Notes under the pieces: model-generated
Databases searched by the model: none
What the model was told of the DNA's origin: nothing
Seen by the model: only the letters and a program-made list of their open reading frames with translations
Made by a program: the position numbers and the translations under genes
Origin: a virus
Direction: 5' to 3' (one strand)
Virus record (IMG/VR): IMGVR_UViG_3300030108_002666
Coordinates: 1-32,035 of that record
Length of the DNA: 32,035 nt
In this document: piece by piece, positions 6,882-12,425 of the stretch
Layout of the letters: every line of letters starts with the position of its first letter
Numbering within the stretch: position 1 is the first letter of the stretch

Positions 6882-7207
6882 ATTATTGTCTCCTTTATAG
6901 GTTTCTTTTCTGTATATTTTTCATATTCTTCATAGAATTCTAAAGTAGTTTCATAACCCACCCATTTAATCATAAATTGTTTAAGATGAGTTTCTTTTTG
7001 TTTCATTAATTTTTCTTGTTCTTTTTTCCATTCAATCCAACTTACTTTATTATGAGGCTTTGATAATGCCCCTCTTAGTTGCTTGTAAGTTATATTATAT
7101 CGGTCTTTTAATTTTCTGAATTTTAATTCTAAATCAAGCACTTGTTCTTTCCATTCATTGTTTTCTCTTTCGAGGTTTACAATTTGTTCTTTTAGACTTT
7201 CTTTCAT
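6878..7207 (-). CDS. Coiled-coil protein, 109 aa; first gene of leftward block
   Basis: The start is set at ATG 7207 because GGTGATTAAT lies immediately upstream; longer frames run into the structured leader. The first 55 residues form a coiled coil (LKEQIVNLERENNEWKEQV), then a basic linker and an acidic/aromatic C-terminal helix. It is the gene nearest the noncoding control region, so its leader probably carries the hairpins at 7225-7382. Function unknown. Confidence 0.7.
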   Translation of the reverse strand: MKESLKEQIVNLERENNEWKEQVLDLELKFRKLKDRYNITYKQLRGALSKPHNKVSWIEWKKEQEKLMKQKETHLKQFMIKWVGYETTLEFYEEYEKYTEKKPIKETII

Positions 7208-7224
7208 ATTAATCACCTGTAGGT

Positions 7225-7402
7225 GGGAAGGTAGGGATGACGACCTAATTAACATCTCATGGTGTTAACCAAGTAACAACCCCTTAATTTACTACCCTAC
7301 CTCCCCTGTAAATTAAGGAATGTAAAGTGGAATGTGGGGAGTCCGAAGGCAAATAGTAGAAGCCTATCCACACTCTCCCCACACTCCGTTGTGTATAAAA
7401 AC
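7225..7402 (-). promoter_or_regulatory. Hairpin-rich leader of the leftward block
   Basis: Four pairings lie upstream of the 7207 start. CCTTAATTTAC (7282-7292) pairs with GTAAATTAAGG (7308-7318). GTGGGGAG (7334-7341) pairs with CTCCCCAC (7375-7382), enclosing AGGC/GCCT. TTAACA/TGTTAA pair at 7249-7268. GGGAAGGTAGGG (7225-7236) can pair with CCCTACCTCCC (7295-7305), which is the loop of the first hairpin, so a pseudoknot is possible. A TATA-like TTTTTATA reads leftward at 7395-7402. No ORF is present. Confidence 0.55.
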
Positions 7403-7450
7403 CAGTGTGGACTGTAATATCTTATAATTGATGGTTAATAAAGTTGGGGT

Positions 7451-7547
7451 GGTATCACGACATGAATTCTGTAATGCCTCAAACACATCATACCGCACAT
7501 AGATAAACGGGGAGTAATAGCCCCAAGGCATTTCTACGGGTGATACC
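7451..7547 (-). ncRNA. Tandem structured RNA motif, copy 1
   Basis: Outer stem P1: 7451-7458 with 7540-7547 (GGTATCAC/GTGATACC). Inner stem P2: 7473-7478 with 7527-7532 (AATGCC/GGCATT). Apical GC stem: 7509-7512 with 7521-7524. The joining segments GACATGAATTCTGT, CATCATACCGCA and TCTACGG are identical in copy 2, while the stems differ but still pair. That compensatory change is direct evidence for an RNA structure. The minus strand is favoured because of a U-G pair in copy 2. I recognise no known riboswitch or ribozyme. Confidence 0.65.
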
Positions 7548-7624
7548 GAATTACCTAGTAATCTATCTTGCAACATTAATAGATATACTAGAACCCTTGA
7601 ATATAACCAATAAGGAAAAGGGAA

Positions 7625-7720
7625 AGAACCAATGACATGAATTCTGTAATGTCGCCAACTCATCATACCGCATTTACAATAAAGGCTCCCACCTTTACGA
7701 CATTTCTACGGATTAGTTCT
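7625..7720 (-). ncRNA. Tandem structured RNA motif, copy 2
   Basis: P1: 7625-7633 with 7712-7720 (AGAACCAAT/ATTAGTTCT), complete only if read on the minus strand, where the odd pair is U-G; on the plus strand it is C-A. P2: 7648-7653 with 7699-7704 (AATGTC/GACATT). Apical stem: 7680-7685 with 7692-7697 (TAAAGG/CCTTTA). The conserved joining segments are the same as in copy 1, 77 nt away. The tandem layout recalls double riboswitches or duplicated ribozymes. Confidence 0.65.
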
Positions 7721-7782
7721 CTGCTTGAAAGGAGATGTTCTCCCTTTATTACTTTGCAAACCTTATTGAAATATAATTTATT

Positions 7783-8050
7783 ATTCTCAGACGTTTCTCA
7801 CATCTTTCTCAAAACTTTTCACCGATTATGTTTGAAATTTCAACACAATCAAATGTTTCTCACTTATTCTCATTATTATCATTATTCTCACTTCTCACTC
7901 TATATATACAGTGTAATAGAAGTATAGTATGTAATATAATAATAATAAATATATAATAATAATAATAATAATGATAATAATAAAAAAATCATACTATATG
8001 ACTCAGAATCGCAATGATAATTCTCAAACGCATTGAGAATAATTGAGAAT
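7783..8050. other. Candidate replication origin: TTCTCA iterons and AT-rich unwinding tract
   Basis: Seven direct copies of TTCTCA (starting 7784, 7795, 7806, 7857, 7867, 7885, 7892; several as ATTCTCA) lie left of an (AAT)n tract. On its right are an inverted pair ATTCTCAA/TTGAGAAT (8020-8040) and another TGAGAAT (8044-8050). The AAT tract is bracketed by TATAGTATG (7923-7931) and CATACTATA (7990-7998). Iterons plus an easily melted tract between opposite gene blocks is the classic appearance of an origin. No replication protein is in the window to support it. Confidence 0.5.
7923..7998. repeat. (AAT)n tract flanked by a 9-bp inverted repeat
   Basis: TATAGTATG at 7923-7931 and its exact complement CATACTATA at 7990-7998 enclose almost pure A/T sequence with repeated AAT units. 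It is part of the candidate origin. Confidence 0.6.
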
Positions 8051-8381
8051 AATACGAATCTTATGAATATTTTATACTAGATACTAATATCTATATTAAT
8101 ATAATATATTATATAATATATAACCAATTGAATTTGATATAGTAAAATGGCTAACTATTTAGGTAGGTATAACTATTACCATTTTGGGTGGTAGTAATTA
8201 TATTTGTGTTAGGTTTTACTTAGATAAAAGAGGTCACTCTCCATGTGAGATATACTGTAATGGATAATCATTTCTTTTGTCTACCTACGGGATATTGAAT
8301 TGCTTATAAAGAGGCCGCATGGCAAAATTTGCGAAATTTATAACTTTAATGAAAAATCCATTCAAGTTTAACTGCGTAACA
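8051..8381. other. Noncoding stretch, little structure seen
   Basis: A/T-rich with ATATTAATATAATATATTATATA-type sequence near 8090-8122, then mixed sequence up to the first CCATATGG promoter. I see no convincing ORF, tRNA or Shine-Dalgarno. A TATA-like CTTATAAAGAGG occurs near 8302. Confidence 0.4.
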
Positions 8382-8421
8382 ACCATATGGTACGAGTTAC
8401 TTTGTTAAGGAGAACCTTAAC
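8382..8421 (+). promoter_or_regulatory. CCATATGG promoter unit 1
   Basis: ACCATATGGT (8382-8391), ACTTTG eight nt further, and ACCTTAAC (8414-8421). ATGs follow 20 and 23 nt downstream. Unlike other copies it also has a perfect hairpin GTTAAGG-AGAA-CCTTAAC (8405-8422) that contains the TATA-like box. It probably drives the 8442-8878 gene pair. Confidence 0.6.
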
Positions 8422-8441
8422 TGATTTTGCTTACCATAGAT

Positions 8442-8708
8442 ATGATGATTTATTGGACATTAGCAACAGATGAAAACACAAACAGACAACAAATAATTTT
8501 AGGCACTAGTGAGACAGCAGTTATATGCAGTGCTAGAAATAGAAATTTATTCATTATGGGTCATATTGATTATACAAGTTATAGTGACTTATTGGATTTC
8601 TCAATTGAAGAAACCTTTGAGCATTTTTGTGAAAATGAAGATATGTCGGATGATGATGAAAGAACTTTATGGGCTAAAGCAACTGCAATTTGTGGAGGTG
8701 GGTTTTAA
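8442..8708 (+). CDS. Hypothetical acidic protein, 88 aa
   Basis: Start taken as ATG 8442 (or the adjacent ATG 8445) because the TATA-like box lies 20-23 nt upstream and no Shine-Dalgarno is seen, fitting a leaderless transcript; a TTG at 8427 is possible but unattractive. The N-terminal half is beta-rich, the C-terminal half very acidic (CENEDMSDDDERTLW) with three Cys in total. The stop overlaps the next start (TAATG). Function unknown. Confidence 0.65.
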   Translation: MMIYWTLATDENTNRQQIILGTSETAVICSARNRNLFIMGHIDYTSYSDLLDFSIEETFEHFCENEDMSDDDERTLWAKATAICGGGF

Positions 8709-8878
8709 TGTTTCAAAGAAGACATTATACTAAAATCGCTGAAGTTTTAGCAGAAACTAAACCTGATAGCACCACTTTAGAATATTTAATGCAAATGTTC
8801 GAAAAAGATAACCCTAATTTCAATAGGGGTCGTTTTCTGAAAGCCTGTAAGGTGGAAAATGACGAAGTTGCGGGGTAA
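8708..8878 (+). CDS. Hypothetical small protein, 56 aa
   Basis: ATG 8708 has a strong GGAGGTG Shine-Dalgarno 7 nt upstream and overlaps the preceding stop, so it is the second gene of a two-gene unit. It is helical, basic at the N-terminus (FQRRHYTKIAEVLAETK), with a C-terminal NRGRFLKAC patch. No family recognised. Confidence 0.65.
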   Translation: MFQRRHYTKIAEVLAETKPDSTTLEYLMQMFEKDNPNFNRGRFLKACKVENDEVAG

Positions 8879-8933
8879 TACTCGCTTCACTTCTTTCTTG
8901 CAAAGCCCTCATTTAGTGAAACGAAAATGTATT

Positions 8934-8969
8934 ACCATATGGTTTGGCACTTTGTCCGCAGACCTTAAT
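8934..8969 (+). promoter_or_regulatory. CCATATGG promoter unit 2
   Basis: ACCATATGGT (8934-8943), N6, ACTTTG (8950-8955), then ACCTTAAT (8962-8969). By the 22-nt rule seen at other units, transcription would start near 8992, far upstream of the next gene (ATG 9247), so the transcript has a leader of about 255 nt or a separate RNA. Confidence 0.6.
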
Positions 8970-8991
8970 ACTAATTTGAATTCCAATGGAT

Positions 8992-9246
8992 AGTCAAGTG
9001 GTGATTGAACCTTCGGGGAATATCATCATGCGATTAGAGCAGGGTAAACGAAATTAACCAATGCGACACGATGTATCACAGGGTGAACCGTAAGATTGCT
9101 ATAATTTTCCTAGGAAGTTATGGATGCACTTTCGAGAAGGCAACAGACTTGTAGAGCCGTCCCTCCGATTGCGATTAAAAGTAAGTTACTAAGGATAGAT
9201 GCGCATAAACCTAAACTGTTCGGCTTAAACTCAACAGGTGAAAAAT
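8992..9246 (+). ncRNA. Long leader or noncoding RNA upstream of the 9247 gene
   Basis: A region of 255 nt with no convincing ORF except a 23-codon frame from ATG 8985. Its base composition is more balanced than the AT-rich genes. Local pairings include TTCCTAGGAA and a TGC-A-CTT/AAG-G-CA stem with a TCGAG loop near 9130-9146. It lies downstream of a promoter that at other sites drives leaderless genes, so this long untranslated segment is probably functional. I cannot match it to tmRNA, RNase P, SRP or an intron. Confidence 0.4.
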
Positions 9247-9450
9247 ATGAAATGGTTTAACAGAAAAAATACAGTTGAAGAAGTAGTTACAAACACAGAA
9301 CAAAGATTTGTTATTGAGGTTGGTCATAACCGTAATAATGAATTAATCATCAAGAAGATGAGAGTAAGTGGTGATGACTTAGAACAATGTATTACCGATT
9401 TACAGTTAGCCCTGCAAGATTTCAAAGTCTTAAGGGCAACAGAACAATGA
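9247..9450 (+). CDS. Hypothetical protein, 67 aa
   Basis: ATG 9247 with AGGTGA ten nt upstream; the GTG at 9238 lies inside that site and is rejected. Begins KWFNRKN, then beta strands (QRFVIEVGHN, NELIIKKMRVSG) and an acidic/hydrophobic helix (DDLEQCITDLQLALQDF). A small alpha/beta protein; function unknown. A UUCG-type hairpin follows the stop. Confidence 0.65.
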   Translation: MKWFNRKNTVEEVVTNTEQRFVIEVGHNRNNELIIKKMRVSGDDLEQCITDLQLALQDFKVLRATEQ

Positions 9451-9455
9451 CCCCA

Positions 9456-9463
9456 CCTTCGGG
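9456..9463 (+). terminator. UUCG-tetraloop mini-hairpin after the 9247-9450 gene
   Basis: CC-TTCG-GG six nt after the stop codon, the same element seen behind at least four other genes in this region. The stem is short, so it is a 3'-end mark rather than a proven terminator. Confidence 0.4.
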
Positions 9464-9497
9464 CGAGTTCTGTTATGTAAGGTTCGGGCAAAGCGCA

Positions 9498-9534
9498 ACC
9501 ATATGGTAAGGCACTTTGTCAGTCGCACCTTATA
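9498..9534 (+). promoter_or_regulatory. CCATATGG promoter unit 3
   Basis: ACCATATGGT (9498-9507), N6, ACTTTG (9514-9519), ACCTTATA (9527-9534). Predicted start near 9557, giving a leader of about 47 nt with a GGAG Shine-Dalgarno before ATG 9604. CAAAG on the left (9489-9493) completes the nested dyad. Confidence 0.6.
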
Positions 9535-9603
9535 ACCAATTAGACTTGCAATGAGTGGAGGTCAAACAAGTTGAATTAACTTAATTGACAGGAGATGAAA
9601 AAT

Positions 9604-10128
9604 ATGGCAGATTATACAATGGACGAAGAAAAATGGAATGCCCGAGTTGCCCTAATCGAGAATGATTTATCAATCAACGATAGAGGTAGCATGGAAGCAG
9701 TTCTAAGATGGAATTTAGAAACAGGTACTACTGATGTAGAAAACCGTAAAAGATATTGGACTAATGTTTCCAATCTTTACGCTACTGTTGACAACTCACC
9801 GATTAAATTTGGTAAGCAATCAACACTCCCCCAAGTAGTACAGGATTCACTTGCAACATTAAAGGCAATTTATGCCGAAGGTCACTCTGCACTTTTTGCG
9901 ACTCACCCACTCTTTGGTGAGTACGAATCAAAAAGAGGTGCTTACTCAACACCATACGGTGACAGTGAATCATACGTGAGTGCAATGGTATCATTATTCG
10001 CTGATTCGATGACACAAATGTATAAGAATCACAGAGATAATGTTACAGATAAAAAACAATGGGATGGTACTCTAAATAAAAACGGATTACCAACAATTGT
10101 AATACCAACTAAGGAGGTCGAAGGTTAA
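9604..10128 (+). CDS. Hypothetical protein, 174 aa
   Basis: ATG 9604 is preferred: GGAG lies nine nt upstream, whereas the in-frame ATG 9595 abuts it. Mostly helical with a Trp/Arg-rich first third (RWNLETGTTDVENRKRYW) and a Gly/Ser/Tyr-rich middle. The C-terminus is a short beta segment, GLPTIVIPTKEVEG. No metal site or known motif. It has its own promoter and is followed by a CCCC/GGGG hairpin. Function unknown. Confidence 0.65.
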   Translation: MADYTMDEEKWNARVALIENDLSINDRGSMEAVLRWNLETGTTDVENRKRYWTNVSNLYATVDNSPIKFGKQSTLPQVVQDSLATLKAIYAEGHSALFATHPLFGEYESKRGAYSTPYGDSESYVSAMVSLFADSMTQMYKNHRDNVTDKKQWDGTLNKNGLPTIVIPTKEVEG

Positions 10129-10147
10129 ACCTAACGGTTTGGCCTCC

Positions 10148-10163
10148 ACCCCTTATATGGGGT
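10148..10163 (+). terminator. GC hairpin after the 9604-10128 gene
   Basis: ACCCC-TTATAT-GGGGT, followed by TCT. It is located 20 nt after the stop, where other units have the UUCG hairpin, so it likely marks the transcript end. Confidence 0.4.
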
Positions 10164-10177
10164 TCTGACAAAGTGCA

Positions 10178-10216
10178 ACCATATGGTAATGAATACTTTG
10201 GAGTAATTACCCTATA
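10178..10216 (+). promoter_or_regulatory. CCATATGG promoter unit 4 (no gene downstream)
   Basis: ACCATATGGT (10178-10187), N8, ACTTTG, and ACCCTATA (10209-10216) running into AAAATAATAG, the most TATA-like box of the set. CAAAG lies on the left. No rightward ORF follows; the next genes are leftward. It therefore probably drives a noncoding RNA. Confidence 0.55.
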
Positions 10217-10238
10217 AAATAATAGCAGAAAGACATAG

Positions 10239-10378
10239 GGGCTCCCCCCTATATCTCCCCACATTTAGGATATTACAACATAGTTAACATTCAAGTTAGC
10301 GTGAGAACCCTGCCTATGTGTTTTGCCCGTCCATCTCGGCGGTCCATGACTTGAGTAAGGTCACAGTCCGTCTTTTCC
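10239..10378 (+). ncRNA. Candidate noncoding RNA from promoter unit 4
   Basis: By the 22-nt rule the transcript starts near 10239. The segment has no ORF of note. It contains ATAGGGG-CTCC-CCCCTAT at its start, a possible longer pairing of ACATAGG (10233-10239) with CCTATGT (10313-10319), and a hairpin around TGACTT-GAG-TAAGGTCA. It ends in a CCGTCTTTT-like T-run near 10378, just before the convergent gene ending at 10382. The promoter plus terminator-like end make an RNA gene plausible; no known class recognised. Confidence 0.45.
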
Positions 10379-10381
10379 ATG

Positions 10382-10486
10382 TTAGACCCAATTCCACCAA
10401 AATTCAATCCAATTTATATTTTTGGATTTTCTTATTTCTCTTAATAGTTCTTCGTCTTCTCTTTCTTGTCTTTCTTCTTTATTCAT
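10382..10486 (-). CDS. Hypothetical mini-protein, 34 aa
   Basis: ATG 10486 directly follows the TAA of the upstream gene and has GGAGG thirteen nt upstream. Very acidic/basic helical N-terminus (NKEERQEREDEELLREIRK), then a Trp-rich end (WIEFWWNWV). The strong Shine-Dalgarno and stop-start adjacency support it despite its length. The Trp-rich tail could touch a membrane or a partner protein. Confidence 0.55.
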   Translation of the reverse strand: MNKEERQEREDEELLREIRKSKNINWIEFWWNWV

Positions 10487-10690
10487 TTATTCCAACCTCC
10501 TTACGATGTCACTCACATATACTGAGCCCATTTCATCATAGAAACCAATATCAGAACCGAAGACATGCATTAAAACTACAGTCTTAAACCCTCGTCCCTG
10601 TTTTGGACTTTCTAATAGTTGCGCTCTTAAGTCATAACCAAAGTTATTGATTACATACCATTCTCCCTTTACCAAATCACTTGCGTTCAT
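10487..10690 (-). CDS. Hypothetical SH3-like small protein, 67 aa
   Basis: ATG 10690 lies exactly 22 nt from the TATA-like box, so the transcript is probably leaderless. The opening NASDLVKGEWYVINNFGYDLRAQLLES resembles the start of small beta-barrel (SH3-like) proteins, and the strands VVLMHVFG and GSVYVSDIV continue the pattern. This fold suggestion is weak. It is followed at once by the 34-aa gene. Confidence 0.65.
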   Translation of the reverse strand: MNASDLVKGEWYVINNFGYDLRAQLLESPKQGRGFKTVVLMHVFGSDIGFYDEMGSVYVSDIVRRLE

Positions 10691-10712
10691 ACCATTTGTA
10701 AACTAAGTTATA

Positions 10713-10747
10713 CATAAGGTAGTTCTCAAAGTTCCCTACCATATGGT
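10713..10747 (-). promoter_or_regulatory. CCATATGG promoter unit 5 (leftward)
   Basis: Read leftward: ACCATATGGT (10747-10738), N6, ACTTTG, N6, ACCTTATG (10720-10713), then 22 nt to ATG 10690. Confidence 0.65.
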
Positions 10748-10832
10748 TCGTGAAAAATGTAGTGAATATCTGGTTTTCTGTAACATGTGACAATTAATGT
10801 TGAAAAGTTAGTAATAACTACAAATGTTCATT

Positions 10833-10842
10833 ACCATATGGT
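10833..10842. repeat. CCATATGG box without a clear promoter context
   Basis: ACCATATGGT with ACTTTG on the right but only ACATTTG on the left, and no ACCTYATA on either side. The 85 nt between this copy and unit 5 hold no ORF. It may be a remnant of a lost unit or a pure regulator site. Confidence 0.5.
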
Positions 10843-10860
10843 CTTAACTTTGTAAAAATG

Positions 10861-10872
10861 GCCCCGAAGGGC
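10861..10872 (-). terminator. UUCG hairpin plus U-run after the 10881-11363 gene
   Basis: On the minus strand GCCC-TTCG-GGGC followed by CATTTTT: a tetraloop stem plus short U-run, the best terminator candidate of the set, eight nt beyond the stop codon. Confidence 0.55.
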
Positions 10873-10880
10873 GCTATCGA

Positions 10881-11363
10881 TTAGGAGTAATCGTATTTTG
10901 CCTCTTGTCTGCAAAATATCATCCATCCTGAATCCATCTTTTTAACCCAAAACCCTGCATCTTTGATAGTTTGTTTTTCTGCCTTCCAAAAATCCCAAAA
11001 AGCAGAAGTAGCATGAGCCCACATGACTTTACCAGATTTAGCAGTTTTGAATTCTGCTCCAAATGCATTCCATTTGTTATATTTCATTCTAGGGGTTTCA
11101 TGGTATTGAATTGAAACCGCATCCCAAAAGTTACTTTCAACTAACTGGTTAAATGTATCTGTAGCCTTTTCAAGAGCATCAGTTAAGGAATGTGCTAAGT
11201 TCTGTCGGAAGTCGCAGAAACCATTAGTACCAAATTCTCTTTTAATTACTCCTTCATGATACAATGTATAAAACTGTTCTTTTTTACCAGTTCTACAAAC
11301 ATGCAAAACACTAATATTGTTTATTTGTTCTTTATCGCTAACATAACTAGGTAGTTCGTCCAT
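10881..11363 (-). CDS. Hypothetical protein, 160 aa
   Basis: ATG 11363 is chosen because it lies exactly 22 nt from the ACCTTATA box; the longer frame to 11414 would run through the promoter. The protein is alpha/beta, rich in aromatic residues, with clustered Trp near the C-terminus (MWAHATSAFWDFWKAE). Three Cys are scattered and form no metal motif. No family recognised. It is the sole gene of its transcription unit. Confidence 0.65.
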   Translation of the reverse strand: MDELPSYVSDKEQINNISVLHVCRTGKKEQFYTLYHEGVIKREFGTNGFCDFRQNLAHSLTDALEKATDTFNQLVESNFWDAVSIQYHETPRMKYNKWNAFGAEFKTAKSGKVMWAHATSAFWDFWKAEKQTIKDAGFWVKKMDSGWMIFCRQEAKYDYS

Positions 11364-11385
11364 GTTAATATTAGTAACTAGTGCA

Positions 11386-11424
11386 TATAAGGTATATAAG
11401 TTACAAAGTATCATACCATATGGT
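11386..11424 (-). promoter_or_regulatory. CCATATGG promoter unit 6 (leftward)
   Basis: Leftward: ACCATATGGT (11424-11415), N6, ACTTTG, N10, ACCTTATA (11393-11386), 22 nt to ATG 11363. Confidence 0.65.
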
Positions 11425-11442
11425 CATAACTTTGAGATTATT

Positions 11443-11454
11443 GACCCGAAGGCC
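11443..11454 (-). terminator. UUCG hairpin after the 11456-11686 gene
   Basis: Minus strand GGCC-TTCG-GGTC directly after the stop. One pair is G-U only on the minus strand (A-C on plus), which fits leftward transcription. Confidence 0.5.
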
Positions 11455-11455
11455 G

Positions 11456-11686
11456 TTAATTTAATTGGTCAAAATACCACCTTCCATTAACCATTAATTT
11501 ATCTAATGGTATTCCTGTAACGATTGATAATTGGCAACAAGGGGTGCAGTATTTTGGTCCGTAAAAACCTTCAGGGTGTCTACTATCCATCGTAAGGTTA
11601 TTACATACATCACATACTGTAAATTCATCTAATGCGTCTTCTTTTCCTCTTTTATATCCATTCCAAAACATCTTTGCTTCTGTCAT
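11456..11686 (-). CDS. Zinc-finger-like protein, 76 aa
   Basis: ATG 11686 lies 22 nt from ACCTTATA, so the longer frame to 11740 is rejected. After a basic helix (WNGYKRGKEDALDEF) it has CDVC, then CTPCC about twenty-five residues later: a four-Cys site likely to bind zinc. The C-terminal third (IPLDKLMVNGRWYFDQ) is a compact alpha/beta piece. DNA/RNA binding or adaptor function is possible but not shown. Confidence 0.65.
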   Translation of the reverse strand: MTEAKMFWNGYKRGKEDALDEFTVCDVCNNLTMDSRHPEGFYGPKYCTPCCQLSIVTGIPLDKLMVNGRWYFDQLN

Positions 11687-11708
11687 GATTATAGTAATTA
11701 TGAGTAAG

Positions 11709-11745
11709 TATAAGGTGTAGCATCCAAAGTTACACACCATATGGT
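11709..11745 (-). promoter_or_regulatory. CCATATGG promoter unit 7 (leftward)
   Basis: Leftward: ACCATATGGT (11745-11736), N6, ACTTTG, N8, ACCTTATA (11716-11709), 22 nt to ATG 11686. Confidence 0.65.
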
Positions 11746-11763
11746 CATAACTTTGTTGTTAGT

Positions 11764-11775
11764 GACCCGAAGGCC
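11764..11775 (-). terminator. UUCG hairpin after the 11777-11905 gene
   Basis: Minus strand GGCC-TTCG-GGTC one nt beyond the stop, identical to the hairpin at 11443-11454. Confidence 0.5.
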
Positions 11776-11776
11776 T

Positions 11777-11905
11777 TTATTCTTCTTCCTCTTTTTTCTT
11801 TTCTGCGTCTATTCTTGCCCAATATGCTTTCCATAAGGGACTTTCAAACCCATTGTTATCAAACATTCTGCGTCCTTTCTTAGCCATATATTGCTTCTTC
11901 TTCAT
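11777..11905 (-). CDS. Hypothetical basic/acidic mini-protein, 42 aa
   Basis: ATG 11905 overlaps the stop of the 41-aa gene (ATGA). Lys-rich start (MKKKQYMAKKGRRMF), then an aromatic centre (PLWKAYWARI) and an all-charged C-terminus (EKKKEEEE). It may bind nucleic acid, on charge alone. It is the second gene of a two-gene leaderless unit. Confidence 0.6.
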   Translation of the reverse strand: MKKKQYMAKKGRRMFDNNGFESPLWKAYWARIDAEKKKEEEE

Positions 11906-12027
11906 TCTACCACCTCACATCGAGGGCATCTGCATCCGTTCCTCATTCCCATTAATTCAAACATTCTTCTTTCACATCCATCAAATTCATTCAATGCTAT
12001 CTCTGCTAATACTACTCCTACGTGCAT
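11902..12027 (-). CDS. Cys-rich mini-protein, 41 aa
   Basis: ATG 12027 lies 22 nt from ACCTTATA, which makes the gene and its start credible despite the length. Helical N-terminal half with one Cys, then GCRCPRCEVVE: four Cys in total, compatible with one zinc ion. Function unknown. Confidence 0.6.
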   Translation of the reverse strand: MHVGVVLAEIALNEFDGCERRMFELMGMRNGCRCPRCEVVE

Positions 12028-12049
12028 ATTAGTATAATCAGTTAATCCC

Positions 12050-12110
12050 TATAAGGTGTCTTTACAAAGTATAACACCATATGGTATGATACTTTGTGGA
12101 ATACCTCATA
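12050..12110. promoter_or_regulatory. Bidirectional CCATATGG promoter (units 8 and 9)
   Basis: The most symmetrical copy. ACCATATGGT (12076-12085) is flanked on both sides by N6 and ACTTTG reading outward, then ACCTCATA rightward (12103-12110) and ACCTTATA leftward (12057-12050). Each TATA-like box is exactly 22 nt from a start codon, ATG 12133 to the right and ATG 12027 to the left. This is the clearest proof that the palindrome works in both directions. Confidence 0.75.
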
Positions 12111-12132
12111 GAGAACTAATCAATAATAGAGT

Positions 12133-12393
12133 ATGACTAATTATGAACACTGGGAAGATATGGTTAAAGAATATAAGAAACAATATGATGACGAAGACGG
12201 AATACCTGAATTTATTGATGGTTTAGTGCCTGTTTATTATAATGAGATATTAGAGGTTTTTAATGATATGACCGAATTAATAACGGCTGATGATGTGGGC
12301 CTTTCTATTTGGCAAGTAATGACTAAACACATTTACAATAGTTATTATGAGTCATTCATGGGTGAATGGGACGGCTTCGATGAAGAAGAATAA
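12133..12393 (+). CDS. Hypothetical very acidic protein, 86 aa
   Basis: ATG 12133 lies 22 nt from ACCTCATA with no Shine-Dalgarno, so it is probably leaderless. Rich in Asp/Glu, Tyr and Trp throughout with an acidic C-terminus (GEWDGFDEEE), giving it the look of a DNA-mimic-type protein. That is only a charge-based suggestion. No motif recognised. Confidence 0.65.
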   Translation: MTNYEHWEDMVKEYKKQYDDEDGIPEFIDGLVPVYYNEILEVFNDMTELITADDVGLSIWQVMTKHIYNSYYESFMGEWDGFDEEE

Positions 12394-12394
12394 C

Positions 12395-12404
12395 GCCTTC
12401 GGGC
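12395..12404 (+). terminator. UUCG hairpin after the 12133-12393 gene
   Basis: GCC-TTCG-GGC two nt beyond the stop codon on the plus strand. Confidence 0.45.
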
Positions 12405-12425
12405 AATACCCGCAAAGCATGTATT

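Noticed and set aside
7451-7720. Hammerhead or other known small ribozyme
   Set aside because: The minus strand has GAAA and TGATG-like words but not the ordered CUGAUGA/GAAA core, and I cannot fit twister, pistol or hatchet consensus from memory.
7364-7927. Open frames on both strands inside the structured RNA and iteron region (for example a leftward frame 7364-7666 and a rightward frame 7637-7927)
   Set aside because: They lie across covarying hairpins or low-complexity TTCTCA repeats, have no Shine-Dalgarno or promoter unit, and the encoded peptides look like chance translation of repeats.
8992-9246. tRNA, tmRNA, RNase P RNA or group I intron in the long leader
   Set aside because: I looked for the T-loop GTTCGA motif, cloverleaf pairing, RNase P conserved blocks and intron core sequences and could not find a convincing set.
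11364-11740. Longer starts for the 11363 and 11686 genes with hydrophobic N-termini that look like signal peptides
   Set aside because: The extra residues are translations of the promoter units; the 22-nt rule places the true ATGs inside.
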